In this document: positions 45,265 to 54,609 of the stretch, piece by piece | How the letters are laid out: each line of letters starts with the position of its first letter | How positions within the stretch are numbered: position 1 is the first letter of the stretch | NCBI RefSeq assembly: GCF_002214185.1 | Contig: NZ_CP022161.1 | Span: forward strand, 8,315,486 to 8,379,485 | Source of the DNA: Streptomyces capitiformicae | GTDB lineage: Bacteria > Actinomycetota > Actinomycetes > Streptomycetales > Streptomycetaceae | Length of the DNA stretch: 64,000 nt | Direction of reading: 5' to 3' | Translations under genes and position numbers: made by a program | The notes under the pieces: model-generated | Seen by the model: only the letters and a program-made list of their open reading frames with translations | Databases searched by the model: none | Told to the model about the DNA's origin: nothing

Positions 45265-46734
45265 ATGACTCTTCTGGACAGCAGCACCTGGGAAGGCCGC
45301 ATCTTCTCTGGCTCGGGTGAGTGGATCATCGGCACCGGCGAGGAGTACGACGCCGTCGAGCCCGCGACCGGCAAGACGTTGGGCCGCGTCGGCACCGCCA
45401 CACCGGCCGACGTGGACAGGGCGGTGGAGCGGGCGGTGCGGGCCCAGCGGGAGTGGGCCGCGCGGCCGTATTCCGACCGTGCCGCTGTCCTGCGCCGCGC
45501 CGCGCGTCTCTTCGAGGAGCACCAGCAGGAGATCGAGACCTGGCTGGTACGGGAGTCCGGTGCGATTCGGCCGTTCGCCGCCCTGCAGGTCAGCAGCGGT
45601 GGTGCGGAGGAGTGCTTCGAGGCCGCCGCCCTGGCCGGGGCGCCCTACGGTGAGCTGCTGCGTTCCGGGCAGCAGCGGCTGTCCTTCTCCCGCCGCACCC
45701 CCGTCGGGGTCGTCGGCGTCATCGCCCCGTTCAACGTGCCGATCATCCTGGCCATGCGGGCCGTGGCCCCGGCGCTCGCCCTCGGCAACGCGGTCGTCCT
45801 CAAGCCGGACCCCCGCACCGCGATCAGCGGCGGTGCCGTCTTCGCCCGTGTCTTCGAAGAGGCGGGCCTGCCTGCCGGTCTGCTGCATGTCCTGCCCGGC
45901 GGGGCGGACGTCGGGGCAGCCGTCGTGGAACATCCGCAGGTTCCTGTCATCGCGTTCACGGGTTCCACTCGGGCCGGGCGCGCCATCGGTATCGCCGCGG
46001 CCCGGCACCTCAAGCGGGTCCACCTGGAACTGGGCGGGAACTCCGCGCTCGTCGTGATGGACGACGTCGACCTGGAGCAGGCTGCCTCGGTGGGCGCCTG
46101 GGGGTCCTTCGTCCACGCCGGCCAGATCTGCATGGCCAGCAGCCGTCACCTCGTCCACGCCTCGGTCGCCGACGACTACACCGCTCTGCTCGCCCAGCAC
46201 GCCGACGCGCTCAGGGTGGGCGACCCGGCCACCGAGGACGTCGCCGTCGGACCGCTCATCGACAGCGCTCAGCGCGACAACGTCCACCGCATCGTCACGG
46301 ACACGGTCGAGGCCGGCGCCCGGCTTGCCGCGGGTGGCACCTACGAGGGCCTGTTCTACCGGCCCACCGTGCTCACCGGCGTACCGCTCACCGCGCCCGC
46401 GTACGCCGAGGAGATCTTCGGTCCCGTCGCGCCCGTCGTCCCCTTCCGGGACCTGGACGAGGCGGCCGGGCTCGCCGCCGGCACCGAGTACGGACTGTCC
46501 CTCGGTATCCTCACCCGGGACGTCGCGAAGGGCCTCGCCCTGGCGGACCGCGTGCCCACCGGACTGGTCCACATCAACGACCAGACGGTCAACGACGAAC
46601 CGAACATCCCCTTCGGCGGCGTCGGCGACTCCGGCACCGGCGCCCGTCACGGTGGCTCCGTCGCCAACCTCGAGGCCTTCACTGAACAGCAGTGGGTCAC
46701 CGTACGCGGCGAACTCCCGCGCTACCCGTTCTGA
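45265..46734 (+). CDS. Aldehyde dehydrogenase, benzaldehyde-dehydrogenase-like (copy 2)
   Basis: A 489-residue ALDH. ATG 45265 is chosen because its first residues (MTLLDSSTWEGRIFSG) align with the start of the paralogue at 28579-30042; ATG 45250 is an in-frame alternative. The motifs APFNVPIILAMRAV, FTGSTRAGRAI, ELGGNSALV, VHAGQICMASSR (catalytic Cys) and HINDQTVNDE are nearly the same as in copy 1. It lies between the MFS gene and oxygenase copy 2 and would oxidise the aldehyde released by that enzyme. Confidence 0.88.
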   Translation: MTLLDSSTWEGRIFSGSGEWIIGTGEEYDAVEPATGKTLGRVGTATPADVDRAVERAVRAQREWAARPYSDRAAVLRRAARLFEEHQQEIETWLVRESGAIRPFAALQVSSGGAEECFEAAALAGAPYGELLRSGQQRLSFSRRTPVGVVGVIAPFNVPIILAMRAVAPALALGNAVVLKPDPRTAISGGAVFARVFEEAGLPAGLLHVLPGGADVGAAVVEHPQVPVIAFTGSTRAGRAIGIAAARHLKRVHLELGGNSALVVMDDVDLEQAASVGAWGSFVHAGQICMASSRHLVHASVADDYTALLAQHADALRVGDPATEDVAVGPLIDSAQRDNVHRIVTDTVEAGARLAAGGTYEGLFYRPTVLTGVPLTAPAYAEEIFGPVAPVVPFRDLDEAAGLAAGTEYGLSLGILTRDVAKGLALADRVPTGLVHINDQTVNDEPNIPFGGVGDSGTGARHGGSVANLEAFTEQQWVTVRGELPRYPF

Positions 46735-46768
46735 CCGCCCCGACACACCAACCCGCACGGAGAGCCCC

Positions 46769-48283
46769 ATGCCCGCGAACCCCATGACCGTCGTTCCCCG
46801 CGGTACCGGAGAGAGCCCCGTCGGCGCCGGAGCCGACTGGCACACCGGCAACAGGTTCCTCAACGGCCCCTTCGCGCCCTGGACGGAGGAGAACGAGGCG
46901 TACGACCTGGAGGTGGACGGCGAGATACCGTCCGACCTCGCGGGCGCGCTGTTCCGCGTCTCCTCCAATCCCCGCTTCCAGCCCCGCAACACCGACCGCT
47001 ACCACTGGTGGGAGGGCGACGGCATGGTATGCGGTGTCTATCTCCGCGAAGGCAAGGCCGCCTACCGCACCCGCTGGGTCCAGACCGACTCGATGAAGGT
47101 CGAGGTGGAGGCCGGCGAGGCGATCTACAGCGGCTTCGTCAACGGCGGCACCCAGGGCCGACTGCCCAAGGGCGCCCCGCGCGCCAAGAACGTCGCCAAC
47201 ATCAACGCCGGCCTCTTCGACGACCACCTGCTTGTCTACTTCGACGGCGGACTGCCGCACGCGCTGGACCCCGAGACGCTGCGCACCCTCGGCACGTACG
47301 ACTTCCACGGCGGCGTCGACGTCCTGTGCACCGGCCACTACAAGACCGACCCGGACACCGGCGACATGCTGTTCTTCGCCGCGGTCGGACCCACCATCAC
47401 CTGGTACCGCGCCGACGTGAAGACGGCCGAGATCAAGGACTCGCATTCCTTCGACATCGGCGTGCCGGTCCTCATGCACGACTTCGCGGTGAGCGACACG
47501 TACGCGATCTTCTTTGTCACGCCCGCCCAGTTCCGCCTCGACCTGGTGGCCCAGAGCAGGCCCGGCGTCGTCTGGGACGAGAGCTCCCTTGAACACGGCG
47601 TCCAGATCGTCCTGATGAACCGCCACACCCATGAGATCACCTGGCACGAGCTCGGCGGCCACTGGGCCAACACCCACTTCTACAATGCCTACGAGCAGGA
47701 CGGTGAGCTGATCGTCGACGGGCACCGGATCAGCCGCCTCGGCAGCCCGGTCGACCGTCTCTCCACGCCGGTGGGCTCCCACGAGTGGTTCCCGCCGGCG
47801 CTGCCCTACCGCTGGCGCGTCGACCTGGCGACCGGACGGGCCACGGAGGAGATGATCAGCGGCGTCTTCGGCGAGTTCCCGAAGATCAACGACGCCTACA
47901 CGGGTCGGCCCCACCGCTACGGCTACTTCGTCACCACGCGCAGCCTGGCCGACGACACCATGTCCGACGGCCTCGCCCGTCACGACTACCTTCTCGACAG
48001 CACCACCGTCGTTGAAGGACCCGACGGCCTGACCAGCCCGAGCGAACCGGTCTTCGTGGCCCGTGAGAACGCCCGCGGCGAGGACGACGGCTACCTGCTC
48101 TCGCTGTGGTGGAACCGCGCCACCGACCTGAGCGAGCTCCTCGTCCATGACGCGGCCGACCTGCGCCGCACCCCGCTGGCCCGGGTCAAGCTCCCCAGCC
48201 GGGTGCCGTTCGGCTTCCACGGAAGCTGGGCCGAACACGACGTTCTGGACCGTGCCATCGCAGCGAAGGGCGACGACAGGTAG
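46769..48283 (+). CDS. Carotenoid-oxygenase-family (stilbene/isoeugenol-type) dioxygenase, copy 2
   Basis: A 504-residue propeller oxygenase. His ligands fall in [27 protein letters not shown] and [11 protein letters not shown], so the four-His iron site is complete. ATG 46769 follows GGAGA. It is clearly paralogous to the protein at 37161 but is longer at the N-terminus. The local arrangement transporter - ALDH - oxygenase repeats the gene content of the other block in compact form. IS remnants begin only 60 bp after its stop codon. Confidence 0.88.
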   Translation: MPANPMTVVPRGTGESPVGAGADWHTGNRFLNGPFAPWTEENEAYDLEVDGEIPSDLAGALFRVSSNPRFQPRNTDRYHWWEGDGMVCGVYLREGKAAYRTRWVQTDSMKVEVEAGEAIYSGFVNGGTQGRLPKGAPRAKNVANINAGLFDDHLLVYFDGGLPHALDPETLRTLGTYDFHGGVDVLCTGHYKTDPDTGDMLFFAAVGPTITWYRADVKTAEIKDSHSFDIGVPVLMHDFAVSDTYAIFFVTPAQFRLDLVAQSRPGVVWDESSLEHGVQIVLMNRHTHEITWHELGGHWANTHFYNAYEQDGELIVDGHRISRLGSPVDRLSTPVGSHEWFPPALPYRWRVDLATGRATEEMISGVFGEFPKINDAYTGRPHRYGYFVTTRSLADDTMSDGLARHDYLLDSTTVVEGPDGLTSPSEPVFVARENARGEDDGYLLSLWWNRATDLSELLVHDAADLRRTPLARVKLPSRVPFGFHGSWAEHDVLDRAIAAKGDDR

Positions 48284-48342
48284 CGGCGTTGCTCCGGATC
48301 CGGTCCTCCGGTTCCGCTGCGACGCCGGCGAGAATCCCATCC

Positions 48343-48557
48343 CAGGAACGGCTGAACAAGGAGGTCCGCCGCCGCACCGATGGGGTCGGCATCTTCCCCG
48401 ACCACCCCGCCCTGATCCGCCTGGTCGGAGCGGTGCTGGCCGAGCAGAACGACGATTGGACCGAAACCCGTCGATACATGGCCTCGGCCTCCTGGCCAAG
48501 GCCCGCCTCCACCCGATCGAGTCAGAAACTTACGAGACCGCCCTCCCGACCGACTAG
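48343..48557 (+). pseudogene. IS256-family transposase C-terminal remnant, frameshifted
   Basis: Encodes [20 protein letters not shown] and [23 protein letters not shown], the well-known C-terminal block of IS256/Mutator transposases. After RRYM a missing G (ATGGCC in place of ATGGGCC, near 48480) shifts the frame, and the end [14 protein letters not shown] is read in the second frame to TAG 48557. All upstream catalytic residues except the final Glu region are gone. Confidence 0.85.
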
Positions 48558-48958
48558 CCTCAAAGAAGAGATCACCGAGTGGCCGTCGATACACCACTCC
48601 CGCGGAGTGACCCGCTCCACCGCGTGCGATGTTCTGCCGTCGGACAGGGCCACTCCAACAACCGGGTCTGCACCTGGGGCTGTTCGACTGAATCCCGGCC
48701 GTTGCGCACTCCACCCAGGCACGCGAGCTGCCGGGTGCCCTGCATCCGCGCATTCCCTCGAAGCCGACGTAGCGCCTCTCTGCCCATGCGCCCGTCCCGC
48801 TTGAGAGGGTCTCAGAAGCGTGTGACAACTCAGCGGTGCAGCCGTGCCGCTATCGCACTGCCGCCAAACGGCCAGGATGGGTGCCACGCCTTTCCTGGGC
48901 GCTTCACTGCAGGGCCGAACTCCATAGCCGCCGGATGCGGCCCGCCCGGAACCAACCG
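48558..48958. other. Non-coding decay zone between two IS remnants
   Basis: The first 50 bp (about 48580-48612) look like the downstream end of an IS256-type element, with CGATACACCACTCCCGC. Beyond that no reading frame shows family resemblance on either strand and I see no structured element. Confidence 0.4.
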
Positions 48959-49394
48959 TCAATCCCGAGGCTGTACGGGCGGGCCGGGGCCTTCCACCTG
49001 TGGCCAGGTCTCAGTCACCCAGCCCGCCACGGCCTCCTCGTCGCGCTCGATCGCCCGGCGGGCCGGGACCTGGTGATTGAAACCGTGCCCGTGCGGCATC
49101 CGCGCGATCGCCGACAGCGTCATGCTCGTGCGGAACCGGCGCCTTGGCGAGCTCCTGCTCGAGCACGGTGAACAGGGCCTCACTCAGCTTGGGCCGTGAC
49201 GTGGGCCCGGCAGACCGCAGCCCCTCGGTGCCGGCGTCGTGCCACGCCCGGCGCCGACGCCGCACCGAGCGCACACTTACCCGTAGGTCCTTGGCGACCT
49301 CGGCATCGGCGGCACCCGCAGCGAATCGCTCCGCGGCCTCCAGCCGGATTCGCTCGCGAAACGCCTGCCGTTCAGGCATACCGCGACGATTCAT
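48959..49394 (-). pseudogene. IS630-family transposase N-terminal remnant, deleted and frameshifted
   Basis: Starts with an intact HTH region (RLEAAERFAAGAADAEVAKD, VSVRSVRRRRRAWHDAGTEG). After AKAPV about 15-20 residues are missing (the WTLARIKTLIG part of the family). Reading then continues in another frame as SMTLSAIARMPHGHGFNHQVPARRAIE, ending at TGA 48959. The DDE catalytic domain is absent, so the element is dead. Confidence 0.85.
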
Positions 49395-49589
49395 CGTCTG
49401 CCCCCAACGACATCACGCCGCGAAGGTCAGTAGAACCGCTCGGCCACCATGTGTTCCCGCATCCGGCCATGAAACCGATTCCTCGCTCCGTGCGCCTGCG
49501 ACCCAGTCCCGTAGAACCGGTGGTGCACGCCCTTTGCTCGTCGCCTGCTGTTCGGGGGACCGCGGGAAGTCTGCTCGGTGGAACCGGAG

Positions 49590-50225
49590 GATTCGGTGAG
49601 GCGTCCAGCTCACCCGGGGTGTGGCCGTGGGTGAGCGCGTTGCCCAGCAGGTTGGCGACGGCACGGCGCAGCAGTCCCGCGTCGGCGAGGACGACCACGG
49701 CTTCGGCCCGGACGGTTACCCGGTGCCCGTGAGTCGGGGTGTCGGCGACGACGGCATCGACGAGCTGGTCGAGCCGTAGTGGCTCCCGTTCCAGCGGGAC
49801 GGCGCCGGCCATCAGCCGGGCGCGGGTGAGCAGGTCGTCGACCAGCTCGCTCATCCGGGTGGACTGGCGCAGTGTGCGGCGCAGCACTTCGTGGCTGTCC
49901 GCCTCCCCGCGCAGGCCGGTCTCGGCGAGCAACCGCATCGAGGTGACGGGTGTGCGCAGGTCGTGGGCGGCGTCGGCGAAGAAGGCCTCTTGCTGGTCGA
50001 GTGCCGTGAGCGCCGGCCGGACGGCGCGTCCGGCGAGCCAGCGGCCGGCCATGGCCGAAAGGGCTACCAGGACCGCACAGGCGATGGTGAGGAACAGCCT
50101 CAGCCGCCCGTGGCTGTCCAGGTGCCCGGAGATGTCGACGGCCGCGACCACCACGGCGTCCGTCGTGCCGGCCGGTCCGGTGACGGGCTCGGCGGACAGG
50201 CGCAGCCGGCGGCCCCCTTCACCGG
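49590..50225 (-). pseudogene. Truncated sensor histidine kinase
   Basis: The segment encodes RLRLSAEPVTGPAGTTDAVV, a transmembrane helix (FLTIACAVLVALSAMAG), a HAMP-less linker, the His box FFADAAHDLRTPVTSMRLL and the start of the N box NLLGNALTHG. The ATPase domain stops there; no DxGxG or G2 motif follows and the frame runs into unrelated sequence to 49372. The N-terminus is also missing: the frame is joined without a stop to the LamG-like piece upstream. It cannot autophosphorylate. It was probably cut by the rearrangements that left the IS scraps beside it. Confidence 0.82.
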
Positions 50226-50483
50226 AACCGGACCAGCCGCCGGTGCCATTCACGGTTCCGTCCCGGCCATTGCCCGAGGCGTCCGCCGCCACCGTGCCCG
50301 AGGTGGCGTCGAGCTTGTACCAGAGGGCCAGGCCGTCGGTGATCTCCGCCGCCCGGGCAGGGGCCGCCGGATCGACGACGCCGCCAGAAACGAGACGGCG
50401 GCCGCCACGGCGGCCAGAGCGCCCTGCCGGAAACTCGGGCGGCGCTGTGCTGTCACGCCGCGCGTTCGAAAAGTATCCGGCAT
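50226..50483 (-). pseudogene. 5' fragment of a secreted LamG-type protein, frameshifted, fused to kinase remnant
   Basis: ATG 50483 has AAGGAG ahead and begins an export signal (RQGALAAVAAAVSFLA). A one-base loss near 50388 shifts the frame. The second frame continues with the signal end and ITDGLALWYKLDATSGTVAA, DASGNGRDGTVNGTGGWSG, the typical first strand of a LamG/concanavalin-like domain on secreted glycosidases. It then joins the histidine kinase remnant in frame near 50225. It was the next gene after the GH43 gene and probably encoded another arabinan- or galactan-active enzyme. Confidence 0.7.
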
Positions 50484-50563
50484 GCCGGACAGCTCCTTTC
50501 GGTCTGGTGGAGCGATCGGTGGGTGGGGGCGCCGTGCAGGCGCCCCCACCTTGTCGGGTCGGA

Positions 50564-51994
50564 TCAGTCCGTCACGCGGAAGGTGGCGTCGCCGCGCCCT
50601 GTCGCGGTGGTGATCGGGTCGAGCTTCAGTTGGTAGGCGTAGTGGCGGATGTAGCGGTCGGGGTGGTTGTAGGACTGGAAGGAGGACCAGGTGGGCTCGG
50701 CGAGGCCAGCGACCTGCTTGAAGGTGGCGTCCGCGGCGAACTGGGCGGTGCCGTCGTTGCGGACCAGCTGGAAGTCGTAGTTGGCGTGGCGCAGGAAGTA
50801 GCCGGGGAAGTTCACCGACTCGAAGGAGACGGTGCCGGAGCCCGCCAGACCGGGCCGGATCCGGAACTTGGCGTCGTCGCTGGTGATGTTCTGGTCGATG
50901 CGCACGTCGAAGTTGGCGTGCCGGACGTACCGGTCCTGGAAGTTGAACGACTGGAGCCGCTTGGCGGGGGTGTTGACGTACCGGGCGAGGACCCGGGTTT
51001 CCTCCGCGGCGGTGAGCGTCATGATCGAGCCGTGGCGCTTCTTGTTGACGCCCAGGCTGTAGCTGCCCGATGCCGGGAGCTGGTAGGTGCCGACGGCGGA
51101 GGGATTGGTCGTCGTGACCGGCATGTACCCGCCGCGGGAGGCGTACTGGTCGAGGTACAGGGTCCACTCGTTGCGGTCGCGGAACTTCATCCACATCGGG
51201 CCCTCGACCTGGGCGCCGGTCAGGCCGATGCCGGAGAGGTTGCCGAGATTGGTCCACGTCCCGAGGATCGAGTTGCTGCCTTCGAGGGTGATCTGTCCGT
51301 CACCGGAGGCCCGTACGTAACGGTAGTTGCCGACACCGGCCGGGACCTCGACGATCTGGGTGTCGATGAGTTCCTGGGCACCGGGCCGGTCGATGTAGAT
51401 CTGCGGGGTGGTGATGGAGCGGAAGTCGCTGGTGCGGGCGTAGAAGATGCGGTGCTTGGTCTTGCCGTCGAGGGGCACGTTCGTCGCCCAGTACAGGACG
51501 TAGTCGTTGGTCTCCGGGTTCCAGATCGCCTCCGGCGCCCAGGCGTTGCGCCCGTCAGGGATCGCGCCGGCCACGTTGAGCAGCCACGGCTCCGACCAGC
51601 TGACCAGATCCGTCGACTCCCACACCACGATGCTGCGGCTGCCGTTGTTGATGGAGCCGTCCACCGTCGAGCCGCAGCCCCAACACAGGTCGGTCGCGAT
51701 GATCCAGTACTTGCTGCCGTCAGGGGACCTCACCAGCGCGGGGTCACGCACGCCCTTGGTGCCGACCGTGGAGCGCAGGATCGGCGCTCCACCGTTGAGG
51801 TCGTTCCAGTGCAGGCCGTCCGCGCTGTGCGCGAGGTACATCTGCTGACCGGCAGAACCCTCCCCGGTGAAGTGCAGCATCAGGTAGCCCGGGTCCGCGG
51901 CGGCCGCCCGCTCGGGTGCGGCCAGGGATTGGGAGGTGAAGAAGAGGCCGACGGCGAGGAATATCGCCGCGAGCCGGGTGAGCAGCCTTGCCAT
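50564..51994 (-). CDS. Secreted GH43 arabinosidase with AbfB (CBM42) domain
   Basis: A 476-residue secreted protein from ATG 51994 (ACAGGACA ahead). A Sec signal (LLTRLAAIFLAVGLFFTSQS, cleaved after an Ala-rich stretch) precedes a five-bladed GH43 catalytic domain (to about residue 320). Candidate acidic residues are the Asp in VRDPALVRSPDG, the Asp in GAIPDGRNAW and the Glu in VEGPMWMKF. The C-terminal 140 residues are an AbfB-type beta-trefoil with three repeats (SFNFQDRYVRHANF, SVNFPGYFLRHANY, SYNHPDRYIRHYAY) that bind arabinofuranose side chains. It would release arabinose from plant arabinan or arabinoxylan outside the cell. Confidence 0.87.
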   Translation of the reverse strand: MARLLTRLAAIFLAVGLFFTSQSLAAPERAAAADPGYLMLHFTGEGSAGQQMYLAHSADGLHWNDLNGGAPILRSTVGTKGVRDPALVRSPDGSKYWIIATDLCWGCGSTVDGSINNGSRSIVVWESTDLVSWSEPWLLNVAGAIPDGRNAWAPEAIWNPETNDYVLYWATNVPLDGKTKHRIFYARTSDFRSITTPQIYIDRPGAQELIDTQIVEVPAGVGNYRYVRASGDGQITLEGSNSILGTWTNLGNLSGIGLTGAQVEGPMWMKFRDRNEWTLYLDQYASRGGYMPVTTTNPSAVGTYQLPASGSYSLGVNKKRHGSIMTLTAAEETRVLARYVNTPAKRLQSFNFQDRYVRHANFDVRIDQNITSDDAKFRIRPGLAGSGTVSFESVNFPGYFLRHANYDFQLVRNDGTAQFAADATFKQVAGLAEPTWSSFQSYNHPDRYIRHYAYQLKLDPITTATGRGDATFRVTD

Positions 51995-52016
51995 GTGCGT
52001 GTCCTGTCTTTTCTTT

Positions 52017-52270
52017 CTACGGGTGCCGGGACGGGGCGGCAATGTGATTCCGGGCGCGTGACCACTGGAAGCCGGTGGCTGTGCCGATGGCGCGTTGTCC
52101 GATCAGGGCCAGGTCAGTGCCCGAGGCGCCGACGTCGCTGACGCGCGCGAGGGGAGTGGCCGTACCCGTCCCGGCCGTCTCGCTGGGGCGAGGACAGCGA
52201 GCGCCGTGGCCGTGGAGAAACGCCGGGGGGCGATCTGTTCCATGCCGGCAGTGGCGGGAGCAACGCTCAT
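52017..52270 (-). pseudogene. Possible broken ORF ahead of the GH43 gene
   Basis: ATG 52270, preceded by AAGGA, begins MSVAPATAGMEQIAPRRF and a hydrophobic stretch, but that frame closes at about 52101. A neighbouring frame with coding-like G/C bias continues (ARVSDVGASGTDLALIGQRA, IGTATGFQWSRARN) to TAG 52017, 22 bp before the GH43 start. One indel would join them. I do not recognise the family; it may be the remnant of a first gene of the arabinan operon. Confidence 0.3.
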
Positions 52271-52329
52271 GACAGAGACATCCTTGTTTCACGTCGCGGA
52301 GCGGAAGCGAGGGCGACTGGGCAGTGACT

Positions 52330-52370
52330 CACGAATGACATCTCGTTCGACATATCGGACATCATTCGTG
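52330..52370. promoter_or_regulatory. 41-bp palindromic candidate operator upstream of the arabinosidase region
   Basis: Perfect 9-bp arms CACGAATGA (52330-52338) and TCATTCGTG (52362-52370). The minus-strand centre repeats ATGTC three times. It lies 60 bp upstream of ATG 52270 and about 335 bp upstream of the GH43 start. The whole surrounding stretch to 52400 is less G/C-rich than the neighbourhood, as expected for a promoter. It fits an operator for a sugar-responsive repressor. Confidence 0.45.
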
Positions 52371-52730
52371 GATTCGGCAAAAGTTAGAGCGGGGTTAAAG
52401 CGGGTGTCAAGATGGGTGAAGACCGCAGAAACAGCGTTGCTCCTCCGTTCCCTCCGTCCCCTGACCTCTGGACGGGGTCGTGCTACAGGAGACGCACCGA
52501 CACGTCGCCCATAACGGAAAGCACGCGACGTGACGAAGGCGTACGGCGACACCTGAGAGGCGACCCCCACGAAGCCCGAGAGTTCGCCGTGGCAAACTGT
52601 CGTGGCTGACCGTTTCCCGCGCTCCTGCTTTCCCGGTGACGAGGGGGAACCGCGTGAACGGGCTGGACCACCATGTCTGTTGGTGCCATGGAGATCACAA
52701 CGTCGTACGCACATCTGCGGTGCTGGGCAG
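52371..52730. other. Intergenic DNA, no gene recognised
   Basis: About 360 bp between the palindrome and the frameshifted plus-strand gene. Several short frames are open, none with recognisable content. It probably carries the promoter of the gene that begins near 52731. Confidence 0.35.
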
Positions 52731-53532
52731 ATGGGCAAGGTGTGGCAAGGACACGTCATCGATGGCACGCGCTTCGTGGTCCCGGCGTCCGGTGTGACGC
52801 CGAGGCACGTGCTGTGCGCGGTCGGCGTGGGCACTGGATCCCGATGTCATCAGCCGGGTGGTCGAGGAGGCGGGCGGCGGGGACTTCGAACTCGACGCGT
52901 TCCAGCGAGAGCCGGACCCCCGGATGCATGAGGCGTTTGACTCCGCGCTCCACTCCCGCAGGATCATCGACGACTGGGCCGCGGTGGACGCACACGACTC
53001 GGTCGCCTACGTCCCGCGATCTCCCAGGCCACCGGTCTCGACGTGTCCCGCCGGGCGCTGGCCCTGACCGCAGCCCTGCTGGCCAACGGGGTCACCGCGG
53101 TGAAGAACGAATCCAGGGGGTTGGCCTGCGGTCGGGAGCGGTGGCTGGCCCTGGCGAGCGAGGCGGCGGCCGCCGAGACCGCGGACGACCTGGTCCTCGC
53201 CCTCGTCCGGGCGTGGGCCGTGCGGGTGATCCACGACGGGGGGCTACTACAGCTACATCGGGCAGCTCGCCATGCAGACCTGCATGCGCGAGGTCGGCGA
53301 ACTCGCCCGCGAGCACAGGCGCGGGCAGTGGAACAACGACGCCCACACCCCCGACGATCCGACGCCGGGCGGTTACCGCGACTACACGGGCATGGTGCCG
53401 ATGCTGGCCACCACCCTGCGCCTGCTCGCGGCCCACGGCCCGCACGGGCCGGTGTGGTGGCGCTACGGCCACATGACTTGGCAAGCCCTCGCCGACGCCC
53501 TGGTTGCTGGTTGGGCTTCCGGGGCAGGGTAG
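52731..53532 (+). pseudogene. Conserved actinobacterial hypothetical gene, three frameshifts
   Basis: Piecing frames together gives one continuous protein. It runs MGKVWQGHVIDGTRFVVPAS (frame from ATG 52731), then ALDPDVISRVVEEAGGGDF and EPDPRMHEAFDSALHSRR (second frame), then AISQATGLDVSRRALALTAA (first frame), then YYSYIGQLAMQTCMREVGEL to the TAG at 53532 (second frame). Shifts fall near 52825, 53018 and 53240; the last lies in a run of six G and the second beside a C run. Length would be about 265 residues. The family is conserved but of unknown function as far as I can tell. It is either decayed or affected by homopolymer sequencing errors. Confidence 0.65.
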
Positions 53533-53625
53533 CGTGAGCTGCTGATCATGTGATTGGATCCGCGCCGTTTTTCGTGCCGGCCACCGCGTGAATGACACAC
53601 CGGACGAGGAAACAGCGGCTGACCG

Positions 53626-54609
53626 ATGAACACGAAGACCAGACCCTTCCTGCCCTCCGGACGGCCGCTCGGAGCCGTCGGCCTGGGCTGTGCCGGAATG
53701 AGCCCCTGGATGTACGCCCGCCCGCAACCCGACGACCAGGCTTCAGCCGCGCTGCTGCACACAGCCTTGGACCTTGGCGTCACACTCCTGGACACCGCGG
53801 GCGTATACGGTGAAGGTCACAACGAGACGCTGATCGGCCAGACCTTGGGCCTCCGCCGCTGCGAGGCGTTCCTCGCCACCAAGGTCGGCTTGGTCGTGGA
53901 CGACCTCGCGGCCATGGCGCTGCATCGCGACGGCAGACCAACACACCTGCGCAACGCGGTCGAGGCGAGCCTGCGCCGCCTGCGTACCGACACCGTGGAC
54001 CTGTGCTACCTGCACCGTATCGACCCGGCCGTGCCTCTGGAGGACAGCTGGGGCGCCCTCGCCGAAATGGTGGCAGAGGGCAAGATAGGCCACCTCGGCC
54101 TCTCGGACGTCCGCACCCAGGAGGCCGAACAGGCACATCGCATCCACCCCGTCGCCGCCATCCAGTCCGAGCTCTCCCTTTGGTCTCGACTATCGCTCGG
54201 CACCCGGGCACATGAGGAGGACACCGTCGGCTGGTGCGCCCGCAACGGTGCCTTGTTCGTCCCCTTCGCGCCCCTGGGACGCGGATTCCTCACCGGCACC
54301 ATCACCCCCAACACCCCCTTCCCGCCCAGCGACCTGCGCGCCCGCCACCCCCGCTTCACCCCTCCGGCCCGCGCAGCGAACCTACAGATCGTCACCGTCC
54401 TGCGCACGGTGGCAGAGCGCCACGCCGTGACCCCGGCCCAGATCGCTCTCGCCTGGACTCTCGCCCAGGGCCAGCACATCATCCCCATCCCCGGTACTAC
54501 CCGCCCGACGTACCTACGGGACAACATTCACGCAGCGGACCTAGAACTGACGCCCCAAGACCTCGCCGATCTCAACAACGCACCCCCGGCGACCGAGGAC
54601 CACTCCTGA
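53626..54609 (+). CDS. Aldo/keto reductase
   Basis: A 327-residue AKR. The catalytic tetrad is visible: Asp and Tyr in LLDTAGVYGEGHNE, Lys in ATKVGL and His in CYLHRIDP. The NADPH site appears as HIIPIPGTTRPTYLRDN near the C-terminus. The barrel is complete and of normal length. ATG 53626 has only a weak ribosome site. It is alone, flanked by the frameshifted gene and the tandem arrays, so the substrate cannot be inferred. Confidence 0.88.
   Translation: MNTKTRPFLPSGRPLGAVGLGCAGMSPWMYARPQPDDQASAALLHTALDLGVTLLDTAGVYGEGHNETLIGQTLGLRRCEAFLATKVGLVVDDLAAMALHRDGRPTHLRNAVEASLRRLRTDTVDLCYLHRIDPAVPLEDSWGALAEMVAEGKIGHLGLSDVRTQEAEQAHRIHPVAAIQSELSLWSRLSLGTRAHEEDTVGWCARNGALFVPFAPLGRGFLTGTITPNTPFPPSDLRARHPRFTPPARAANLQIVTVLRTVAERHAVTPAQIALAWTLAQGQHIIPIPGTTRPTYLRDNIHAADLELTPQDLADLNNAPPATEDHS

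Noticed and set aside
44530..46992. 820-codon minus-strand frame opposite the MFS, ALDH and oxygenase genes
   Set aside because: It spans three real plus-strand genes with clear catalytic motifs; its own product is compositionally biased and family-less.
48838..49076. Short plus-strand frames between and opposite the IS remnants
   Set aside because: They are antisense to the IS630 remnant or fall in decayed DNA and show no conserved motif.
49739..52141. 800-codon plus-strand frame opposite the kinase remnant and GH43 gene
   Set aside because: It is the mirror frame of the arabinosidase and the kinase scrap; no start signal or domain supports it.
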